Below are positions 28,501-40,500 of a stretch of 64,000 nucleotides of DNA, piece after piece. The notes under the pieces are model-generated. The model worked only from the letters and a program-made list of their open reading frames with translations, ran no database searches and was not told where the DNA came from. Origin of the DNA: Linyphia triangularis (Eukaryota; Arthropoda; Arachnida; Araneae; Linyphiidae); contig OZ021727.1 in assembly GCA_963978545.1 (NCBI GenBank), positions 95,741,762-95,805,761 on the forward strand. Reading direction: 5' to 3'. How positions within the stretch are numbered: position 1 is the first letter of the stretch; the number at the start of each line of letters is the position of its first letter. The position numbers were made by a program, and so were the translations under genes.

Positions 28501-31500
28501 TGTTTACTAACTGAATACCCGTGCTTAGCTACGAATTTTAACATGTGCAATATCTTAGATAGCTGTGAGGCCTCGTGTTGCTGAAATCCGTCATAGGTGT
28601 ATAGGTCCCAGTTTTTGTCGCTTCGTTAGCAGGAAGGTTCATCGCTACGCAAAATCGAGCTCGCTTCGTTCACTGAAAAGTTCTTGCCTTGCCTTGAGTC
28701 TCTTCACGCCTTGTAGGCGCATGAGGCCGCAATTGTCGAAACCCAGTCTCTCCTGTTCAGCGCGGCCTCCCTGGCAACAGCCTAGCTTGGCCAACCGAGA
28801 TTGTCTCTTTCCTTCAAGATCATTTGCCTCCACGTCAGTCTTGGTCGTCCTCTCTTCCTTTTACCGTCAGGAGACCATGTTAGGGCGATTCGTTCATTGG
28901 ATTTGTGGTCCCTTCTAAGAACATGGCTGACCCAATGCCACCTTTTTCTCTTTAGGTCATTGATTAAGGGTTTATCTGCTGTTTTGATATATAAATCACG
29001 ATTAGAAATTTTTTGCGGCCAATAAATTTTCAGAATTTTTCTTAAACATTTAGTATGGAATGCGTTCAATTTATTTTCCTGTTGCTTTGTGATTTTCCAA
29101 GTTTCACTGCCATATAGTAGTATTGACTTTACTATTGTATTAGAAATTTTTAATTTAAGAGAAATGTTTAAGTTTGATGACTTCCATACTTCTAAAAGCA
29201 TTTAATACTGAAAAGTTCATTGACACATAATTGAATACACGTAATGGAACATAATTCACTCATTGAAAGGTTCATTACTATGAAAACATAGGCTCGCTTC
29301 GCTTGCTGAAAGTTCATTTCTGCATGATCATAAGCTCGCTTCACTCACTAAAATCTAATTGCTACGTAAAGCCTTATTAGAGAAACAAAAAATCTCCGTT
29401 AATATCCTGTTAATACAACACCCCTTTAGGATTATTTTAACACGTGTTTGTGGAAAGCAAAATTAGAAGTCCAAAACTATTTATTTAGAAACTTTCAGAG
29501 CTCTAGGTCAATTAGAAGTTGCTTTTTGTGAGAATATTAATTAAAAAACAAAATAAAATTTTCACAAATTTTTTGTCAAAAGTCCAATTAGAGAGCCAAA
29601 ACTACTTGTATTGAAAATTTCAGAACTGTAGCCCAATTAGAAATAGTTTTTTAAAATATTTGTTACAGTTAAAAAAAATTAATTAAAAAACAAATAAAAT
29701 TTTAAAGCTCTGTTTTTCAAAAGTTCAATTAGAAGGACCAAACAACTAATGTTGAAAATTTCAGAGATGTAGCCCTAATAGAAATCGTTTTGTAAAATAT
29801 GTGTTAATTAATTACACAAAATTAATTAAAAAGAACTAAATAAAAATTTAAAATTCTGTTTTTCAAAAGTCCAATTAGGAGACCAAAACTACTTATTTTG
29901 AAAATTTCAGAGCCGTAGCCATAATAGAAATCATTTTGTAAAATATTTATTATTTAATTAAAAAACTAATTAAAAAAGAACTAAATAAAAATTCGAAATT
30001 CAGTTTTTCAAAAGTCCAATTAGAAGGCCAAAATTACTTATGTTGAAAATTTCAGAGTTATAGTCTTATTAGAAATCGTTTATTAAAATATATATTACTT
30101 AATTAAAAAAAATTATTAAAAAATAACCTATTAAAATTTCAACATCCTGTTTTTCAAATGTCCAATTAGAAGAATAAAACTACATATGTTGAAAATTTCA
30201 GAGCTGTACCTGTGTTTAAAGTCACTTTGTAAAAAAAAAAAAAATTATTTAAAAAAGAACTAATTAAAATTTTAACATTCTGTTTGACATGCATACAATT
30301 AGAAGGCCAAAACTACTTATACGGAAAATTTCTGAGCTCAACTCCAATTTTAAGTAGGTTTCTATAGAGCCACAGACCGACAGACACACACACAGTTTGT
30401 TTTATTATCATAGAGTAGCTAAATACCTGTGCTTCGCCACGAAATTTCACTATGTGCAATATTTTAGCCAGCTGTGAGGCCCCGCGTTGCGGAAATCTGT
30501 CATTGGTGTATGGGCTCCAATTTTTGGCGCTTCACTCGCAGGAAGTTTCATCGCATTGCAAAATTGAGCTGAAAAAGTCATTAACACATAAGCACAGGCT
30601 TACTTAACTCATTGAAAGGTTCATTACTGTACAAACATGAGCTTGGTTTTGCTCGATGAAAGGTTCATTGCTGCATAAGCATAAGATCGCATCACACACT
30701 AAAAACTAATTGCTACGTAAAGCCTTAATATTAGAAGCCCCTCCCTTGACGAGAAAAAATAAAAAAATTCCCCGTTATAACTATAGTACAACACCCTTTA
30801 AGAGTATTTTAACATGTGATGTTTGTAAAAAGCAAAATTAGAAGGTCAAAACTACTTATGTTGAACTTTCTAGGCCTATTAGAAGTCGCTTTTTTTTAAA
30901 TATTAATTGAAAATTCATTAAAAAACAAATTAAAATTTTAATGTTCTTTTTGTCAAAAGTCCAATTAGAAGACTATAACTATTTGTGTTGAAAATTTCAG
31001 AAATGTAGCCCAGTTAGAAATCATTTTGTAAAATATTTATTAATTAATTAAAAAGCAAACAAAATTTCAAAATTCGTTTTTTCAAAAGTCCAATTTAAAA
31101 GCTAAAACTACTTATGTTGAAAATTTCAGAGCTGTAGCCCTATTAGAAATCGTTTTGTAAAATATATATTAATTAGTTAAAAAAAATTAATTAAAAAAGA
31201 ACGAAATAAAAATTTTAAATTCTGTTTTTCCAAAGACCAATTAGAAGGCCAAAACTACTTATGTTGAAAATTTCAGAACTGTAGCCCTATTAGACATCGT
31301 TTTGTAAAAATTTTGTTAATTAATTCAGAAAATTAATTAAAAAATAACTAATTGAAACTTCAACATTCTGTTTTTCAAAAGTTCAATTAGAAGGCTAAAA
31401 CTACTTAAATTGAAAATTTCAGAGCTGTACCTCTATTTGAAATCACTTTGTAAAAAATAAATTAATTAAAAGATAACTAATTAAAATTTTAACATTCTGT

Positions 31501-34500
31501 TTGACGAACATAAAATTAGAGAGCCAAAACTTCTTATGTTGAAAATTTCAGAGCTCTACTCCAATTTTAAGTAGGTTTCTATAGATCCATAGAGCCACAG
31601 ACAGACACACAGCTTGTTTTATTATTATAGATAAAAAAAAAAAAAGGAAGTGCTTTTAAATTTTAATTTTACTTAATACTTTACTTTTCTAATCACAGTT
31701 TCTATAAGAGTTTTAACGAATTTTATGGCTTTAACCGAGCTATTTCATCTTGTTATTCACTTGACAAAGCAGTATTTGCTAACACTTCTAACCCTGTTTT
31801 CTCTCTGTTCAAGACATACATGTAAGATTATTTTGCAGCCTATCAGAGTGTAGCCAATCCGAATCGCATATAGCTGTTGCATATTCAATGAGGTCAGGAT
31901 AAGTTGTTGTGGACTATAGTAGTATTGGCAAATGGGAGTAAAAAAAAATATTCTACATGAAAGATACAAAATCCAAATGTTTGTATACAGTGAACACAAT
32001 TGCTCTTGTAGGAAATAAAACAAAATGCCATGGCTAATATCAAGGAAATCCTTTTGCCATTACTTTACTTTTCAGTTGGGCTTAGTCTTAGTTATCTTGT
32101 GTCTTGTTCTATATGCACTTTTGCTTGAAAGTAAAGGCACCACATTTATATTTCAGTTACTTGTGAACCTATTATTTAAAATTAATTTTTGTGCTTTTTT
32201 TCTTATTGTTACACTTCTTAAACATTTGTGCATTAGTAGTGCTTACTACTAAAAATAATCAACACTTTTAATATAATTTGCTTTATATCATATTGTACAC
32301 ATTGTTGAACCTATTGTTTTCATAAAATATTTAAAATGCAGTTACATATTTAACTGATTTATTACCCACTTTTATTTATGCTTTTACCCATTTTTCAATA
32401 CCGTACACTTTTTTGCAACACATATAGAACACTTCACTTCATTTTATAAAAAATTCTTACTAATAAATTGTAATAAAAAATTGTACTCCTAATAAATTTT
32501 GTTATAGCATAATATTTCTTTATTTTACACAATTAAGCAACTAATATGAACTGTTTGCATCATTTAAAATACTAAACATTATGTTGATTATATGTAACTT
32601 TTTTTGTGGCTATCTTTGTGATTTTTTAAAATCATTTCTACACTTTAATGTCCCATCACATTTCTTAACACATGCAGTTGATAGAAGTTAGTATTTGCCA
32701 ACTCTTATTTCTTTTATTCATAGATATTTTTCGACAGTTTGAGCTTAGAAACTTAAATTATATGGTTTTTATCATTTGTAATTGGGTGTGAAAATAAGAT
32801 TGCAGCTCTTAAGAGGGATTATTATTATTATTCGCTTTTTTTGGATTAAAAAAGACACAAATGTAAAACTAAAACATTAATGCATATTTTACTATACGTT
32901 TTTAATAATGTGTACATTATTAGTGCCATTTACACTAAATATATTTAATTAGTATTTCCTTTTGATTTTGCTATAGATTTTAATATTGGAAGGTATTCAA
33001 TATATTTGTTAAGTAATGAGAATCTCTCATTCAAACTGAGCTAGATCTATACAAAAAAACATGACAAGATTATGCAGATATTTTTAAATAACCTGTTAAC
33101 ATATTTTGAAAGAATGTCTGGTTAGGCCATATGTGTAATTTTAAAGAAGTTTATCTAAAATGTACCTCTTTTTATTTTTGAAAGCTCTTCAAAGTTTTGT
33201 TATAAGACATTTTTATTAGTTTCATTATTCGTTTAGCATTTTATCTCTCTTTTTTTACCTGCTTGTAGTCTTGCATGGCTGCTAATGTTTTTTTTTGTCT
33301 TTCTTTATTTTTTGGATATTGTATATTAATTGTAATTTTTCCCTTGAATTTATCATTTTGATAATAGATATTTTTCTGCATCAAAAAATTTAATGCATGC
33401 ATATTAAATTTCTTATCATTAAATTAAAACTCGTGCATATTACATACCTGCCAACTTGTACGGATTATCCGTACAATGTACGGATTTTTACTATTTTGTA
33501 CGGTTGTACGAACAGCTAAAAAAATCGTACGGATTTCACTGTACTTTTCGTTTTTTCCTTAAAACCGTTTTTTTTTTTTTTAATCAAGTTTTTTGGAGTC
33601 TTATACCAAGCAGTTTACTTCAAATCGTCATAAATTCAAGCAAATAAACAAATTTTGCATTCTGCTCTATCTATGCATCTGATATTAAAATTTCTCATGG
33701 AGGATTTACTGATGTCATAGTCCATATCAATTCTAAAAAACACAGTGACAACATCAAATGTAATAATAAGAATTCGAAAGCATGCATAATTGATATTTGT
33801 GCGTGTGATTAAACACTTTGAATACCAATGACTCCTTGTATGTTTCACTGTAGTTTTTGTGCCATAAAGCATGTTATTTGGGTGTAAAACCTCATCAGAG
33901 ATTTCATCGTATAGTTTAAATTTGATTAATTTTTGACAAATTTTTCACAAATTTTTCCTGGTTAGTATTTTATTTTATAATTTCCATTCTATGCTAAAAT
34001 GTAACAATTTGTTATATTTGGGAGCAATTAAATATTATGCATTTTTTTTTTTTTTTTTTTTTTTTTCATTTGCAAGTGAATTACTATTATTTCTATATTA
34101 CATTCATAAATATTGTCGCTATTTGACTTTACATGAGTCATAGGAATGCAAATATTTGTTCCGTAAAAATTGTACTAATTTGAAAATACCAATGTTGGCA
34201 GGTATGATATTAAATTTGTGTTGCAAAACCAAAAAATTAACAAATTGAACTGTAACTTTGAGCAAAAAATTTTTATCTAATTGGAGAGAACAACAATAAA
34301 GATATTTTTAAAAAATACCTAATTTCTTTCAAAGTGAAGATAAGAAAGATATAATTGAATACCTAATTTGATGAATGGAGTATGTATCAAAAAGCAATTT
34401 TTGGAATACTGGCTCTTGAAGTTTTTACTTTTATAATTGTTTTGTATGCAACACCCCTATCATTAATCAAAATGTCGGTCATCAAGCATTTTAGAGAATT

Positions 34501-37500
34501 TTTTGCAAGTATCAGAAGTTAGCTTACCTCCTTAATCATTTTTAAATAAAGGGGGAAGATCCGTATCTCCTTCATCTACTTAGTCTTGCAACTAATAAAT
34601 TAAAATAGCTTTGAATTTAAATACACATAATTATTTATTTATACAGCCTCTTACTAATTCCATCATGTTTCAGCGTTCTGCTCTTGCCTACCAGAACTCC
34701 TCTTTTGATGTTCTCCACCGCACTATGGGCGTCTCCACCTCTTCCACCACCAGCCGCTCCACTGCTAAGACCTCCAGCAGCCCCTACCGTTCGGACTCCC
34801 ATCTGAAAGGCACTTCGACTTCCACTTCCCACGCGGGATCCGAGCCGCGGAGGAAGGCACGAAAGGGCTACTTGTACGGGAGGCACAGGGTGGTGGACGG
34901 TAAGTCTCTTTCCTAATCAAGATAAACATTGCTTTTTAAATCTTTTATATTAACTTTGATTTTTTGTGAAGCTGGGTATATCAATGGCGTCCAAATCTGC
35001 GGAGGCCTAATTAACCCCCTTGTTATAATCCAATTGGGCTGAAACTTGGCAGATAGATTTGAGGACAATGTATTCTATCAAACTTTGGCGGCAGTCAATG
35101 TAGCTAAAAGATCGCTTTTACGGAATACTAATAAACCATCTTGCCGTCATCCAATCGCGCTGAAATAGCATTTAACTGATCATTGAAGAAACTCTTTCCT
35201 ATTTCCAAAACTGTTCTAATAAATAAATAATAAAATTGTTTTAATCAAAATAAATAAAAGATATTTGAATGTGAGTGCTTAAATTCACATTATTTTTTTA
35301 ATGAATAAATTTTGAAAAGTAGTTTATTGCATATTTTGCTGATAGATATGTATTTAATATTTAAAATTAGATGCAAACACCAACCACATGCTGACAACAG
35401 AAACAGTGCTGTGTTAATGAATATAAAAATTGGCAATGCATATAAAGGATTTATATCAAAAACTTTTTTTGGGGTTATATTATTTTAATTTCAGAGTGTC
35501 TTTTCCTGTAACATAATGTGGCACGTTCCCCTCTAAATTATTGCTACTTTAAAACATATGAAACTAACAAATAAAATCCCTGTTTGACATTTGTAACTTG
35601 CTTGTGCAGCTGGTGTACAAATCATTCAACTATCTAAAATGTAAACATCCAAAATGCAATCGTGCAAGTAACACTATAGTTTATGATTTCTGTTATGACT
35701 CTCCACCCAGTCTGCTTACCTTTTATTTATGATAATGAAAGTTTCAGTCTTGCCTGTTGTAGAAAATGTTATAGAGTTGTGTTTGAAGTGTTCTACTTGC
35801 AATCAAAGAACTGTAGTGTCAGACTTCAAAAGAGGCATGGTAATTAAATTTTGATTGGAGAAACAACAGTTCAAGTAAAATAAAAGCAAAACTCAGTAAC
35901 CCTAATAGATAAGGCTCTAAGGTGGATAATGATCAATAATCAAGAGATATTGACATTACAGAAAATGTCTGGAAAGAACCTTAATCCTCAGGACCTTCCA
36001 CCTGATAAAAAAAGACAACTGGTTGATATGTTGACACCACAAGTTACATCACTATTTTGCATTTTTATGTTATTTTTGTCAACTACCTATCCAGTCTTGT
36101 CAAACAGCATCAATCTTATCTTCTAATATTGATGTAGTTATTTCCATTATTATGATTGTCCTGTTACATTTTACTTGACTGTTTTACACATGGAACAATG
36201 TCAGTAATGTTTACTGTTGTAAACTTTATCATCCTTGTAACCTCTTTTTTTTACTATTGTATTTTTTATATTTTAAGTTATGCTTGCTTAGCGAAGCCTA
36301 TGCTCACCATACATTTAAGAAGTGTTTAAATATCCAACAACCAAAGCAATACAGTTCTTTGCATCAACCCTGTATTAACATATCTTTTTCATGCAAACTA
36401 CAATCTTGTTCTTCTCTGGTTGACTGTTGTCAAGGTAACACTTCGGCTGTTGTCACTTGCTTAGATAAATCTTTACACAATACTATATACGACTAAACAT
36501 AGCCTTTTACATCCCTACTTGCTGAATTTGAACTCGGTGGAGAGCATTATTATAATCGGATAAATGTAGCAAGTATTATTGTAAAAATGTTTTACATTCT
36601 ATGAATTTTAAAGAAAAGTTTTATGTTTCAATCAATCTACGTGAATATAACACAATTGTTTGGACTTTCCAACTTCATGTCCCTATTCTTTTTAGTTTTT
36701 TTTTCCCTTTTTTTTTCTTTCCCCAATACTATTGTATTTGTTTCCTGTCTGATGGCTGAATATGTTTTAGACCCCGATACTGGGGAGATCAGCAGGAGGA
36801 GGACCCAAACCTCTGATTCTGAGAGTGATCTGTCTCTGGATCATGCTTCCCTGGATCTTGCATCCAGCCACTCTTCAGATGAGGACGAGTACAATGGGGA
36901 CACATGGAGGAAAAAGAAAAAGGCCACTGCCAAGAAGACACCAGGTTTGCTTACTTATTATTGCATTGTTTTCCAGCCCATTCTATTAAATTGTATTGGG
37001 AAAATTCTCCCAAACTTATATTGAGGTACTTCCTTTCAGAAAGTTTATCTACAGTAATCCTCTTTTTCTATATCCCTGTTCAGTGATGTACAGTGAGATT
37101 TTTTATAAGGCAAACAATATCAGTATTAGCTAGATGCATCAACTTATACAATCATGCCCATAACTTAACTCCAAGTTCTTCTATTTCCCAATAACATTGG
37201 TCTAAACTCTAAAACAACATTGGTAACATCTACACAGAAACTTGTAGACAAAATCCTAAAAAATGAATTTGATTGTTATAAAGAGGTCTTATTTCAAACC
37301 CAAAACTAGAAAAATGAAGTTATTAAGTTTAATAACAGTAATTAGAAGTTGTTGATGTAAGAAAAAAAATTAAATGAACAAATAAAAATGTGTCGTGTAA
37401 ATAAGTTTGATTTATTTATCTTTTTTTCCCTATAAGGATTAATGATGTGTTGATAAAAATTGCTTTTTTTATTTAATGAGTTGTGGATATAATTTGATAA

Positions 37501-40500
37501 TCATATTCACTGTTGGTCCACATACTTTTACACCAGTAGAAAACTGTGGCTAACAAAACAATTTTGCTTATTTTTACAAGCTGTTATCAAGTTACTTTTT
37601 TCATACTTGTTATGAAAGTTACAAAACTAATGCAGTTTTTGTCTTTGTGAATAGAGTATCCAATATTAATTTTGATTTATGCTCATGGTAGTTCCAGAAA
37701 TTGTACCATTCCTACTCTACAAACTTGAATAAAGTATTTAAAAGTGCTTAAAACTGTTTGAAAAAACATTTAATGTTTAAAATAACTTTATTCACCATTC
37801 AAGTCAACAAAAAAACAAAACAAAAAAAAGCTGCATAATGGAACTTGAAAATAAAATAAAATACAAACTCTTGCAAATTCTAACGAGCAGGAAAGGAAAA
37901 AGCAAGTTCAAAAATGATTCCCAATCTTAAAGGCCAACCTGTTTAGTAAATATGTTTTTGTGAAAAACTGTGAATTCAAGATTTAAAGTATTTGTAACAG
38001 ATTTATAAAGCAAATAAAGTAATTATAAAAATCTTTACTAAAAAATTTTGGTTTCAATTAATGCCAAAATATTTATTTTTCTTTTGTAATCTTGGTGCAT
38101 TCCACCTGCCAAGTTCACTGCCAGACACCTTTTACTGGAAGAAACTCAATAGCATTTTGTCCCTCTCATATCTGCACATTACAGTATCCTTGAAAGCTGG
38201 AATTTTTTTATGGGTTTATGGGTAGCTGTTTACCACTTTAATAAGACTCCTAAGTTTCAAGTCCTGAAAGTCTGCAGTACTAAGTAGTGTGGATACAATA
38301 AAAAAACTTGTCTATTTCTCAGTCCCCACATATTTAATAACTTTTTCCACCCGATTTTGAATTGTATTCTTATTAAAGAAAAGCATATATTTTTCTTTAA
38401 ATTATATAAGTATTAATTTAACTCTGTTGTATGATATATTTCCTTAAATTTTGAGAAAATTATGAGTGCCTGAAAATTATTGGAGAAATTTAATTTTATA
38501 AAAAAAAAAGACTCGGAAAATAAGTTCTCGAAATTATGAATTTTACTGAGAGTGATGGGTGCATAAGAAATTTTGCAAAAAATATAACAATAGCCTTTTT
38601 TCTTTATATAATTTTATTACGTTTTATTTTTCAGAAGTGCCACCAAAGCCTAATATAAATGCTGACTCAAATTTATATGGAACAAGTATAGGTAAAACAA
38701 AAAGTTATTTTAATTCTTTACATTGGATTATATTTTATGTCCATGATGAATGATATTTTATCAGTCACATTGAAACTGTTAGAATTATACCTATTGTAAG
38801 TGGGACGAAAAAAAATCTAAAAATAATTCAACTGCTGACAAATATGACTTATTTAATGATACTTTCCAATATCATATGTCCTACTTTAATCACAACTTCT
38901 GTATCGTATATTTAATTTGCTGCATTAGTTCTCTTATCTTTAAAGCCAACTACATGTCATTTTTTAATCCAAAATATATAGTAGAGTGCAACAGTAATTT
39001 AAAAACTTAGAAGTTAAGGATTTCTAGGTTTGTGGAATGGTTAATTCTAGAACTATTAGAGTATGCTTCAGAGAATCTTTTAAAATTCTGCCCAAAACAT
39101 GAGGATATTTTGGGTTTTTATTGTCAGGAGTGATTTACACTTTAATTTGCATTCTCTGAAATTTTCTTTTTATCAGGAAAATTGCTGAACCCACTGACGG
39201 TCATGCACATATATATACATCATTTGGTCCCCAGTTTTTCCAGCAATACACAACATTTTTAAATTTAAAAATAATATTTAAAATAAAATATTTTTTAAAT
39301 GTTTTTATTAGAATGATAGTTTATAACCTATCTAAAACAAAATAAATAAAATACAATTTAAAAAAATTATGTATTTGAATTAGAAATATATTTTTAAAAT
39401 TATTGCAGAGAAAGCAACTGTAGAATTTCGCCCATTTCCATGACCATCTGTGAGTTAAAATGAGAAATTTTAAAGGAAGTATTAAAAACATCAATATGAT
39501 TAGCAAGTACTGTCCCCAAACAGATTGTAAAATTTAGTTATGTTAACCTATACTTAAGGGTTTTTAATACCTATTGAAAAATTAAACTTATCATTAGAAA
39601 TACAAAACAAACAACAATAAACATTAAATAGAAAAATTACAAAAACACTAGGTTTTTTTTTTTTTGGTTAAATATTTCATTGTTTAATGAATTTGAAAAA
39701 TTATAGTTATGTAAATAAAATAGAGCTTCTTCTTCTATAATGTTGCTACAAATATGAACTCCCGCAGTACGCAAAAAAATAATACGTCTTTGGTTTTAAT
39801 TATCGTAGAATCTCGCTGTTTGCACCAAAATGTTTTGTTTACGATTTTCTGTATGTCTGGTGCAAATTTTTTTCTTAGATGGCTGTTTACTAAGTAAAGT
39901 AAACTCTATCTTTGAAAATTTCAATATGAACCCCTATTTTTTCGTGTTTTTATTTGATTTAGAATACTTTATTTACCCTAAATACCAAATTTCAGTTCAT
40001 TATATTGAGAAACACTTCACTTATGAGCTTAAATGTTTTGGCCAATCTTCACAGCAAATCTCTTTAAAATGCAGGGATGAGTTTCTTCCGCCATGTGGCG
40101 GTATTCCGCTTTTTTAATTTTTTAGAAAAAGAAGAATTCCGCTTTTTCAATGAAAGTTCCGCTTTTCTAATTCCTGAAAAAATCTGTGTTTTCCCGATTT
40201 TTCTATCCCACGGAAAAATAACTTTTTTTCTAAGGCTGAACCTCGAAGAAGCTTCACTTCCGAAAGATCGGGCAACTTATCGCTCAGGGGTCGCAACACA
40301 TTCCTGCTGTATTCCTGCTCCAAGTACAAAAATCCACTGAAATGCATTCATTATTTTAGTCAGATTGGCGCTCAAACTCGCATTTTGTATACTTCCAACT
40401 GCGTCGAGATTTGAACCTTTTGGGTCATTTTTTTTCTCTGGTCAAAATGTAAATTCCTTCTTACGATTTCACGCGATTAACGTATACTAATAATGCTCTT

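Noticed and set aside
28565..28918. 117-codon plus-strand ORF
   Set aside because: It spans the junction of a family A copy and the antisense of the LINE; composite and non-biological.
29453..31560. Regularly spaced repeats resembling a CRISPR array
   Set aside because: Units are ~143 bp, fully tandem, diverged, without unique spacers, and lie inside an intron of a eukaryotic gene.
40077..40340. 87-codon ORF at the left end of the 40-kb TIR element
   Set aside because: It starts inside the terminal inverted repeat and is dominated by Phe codons from T-rich repeats.
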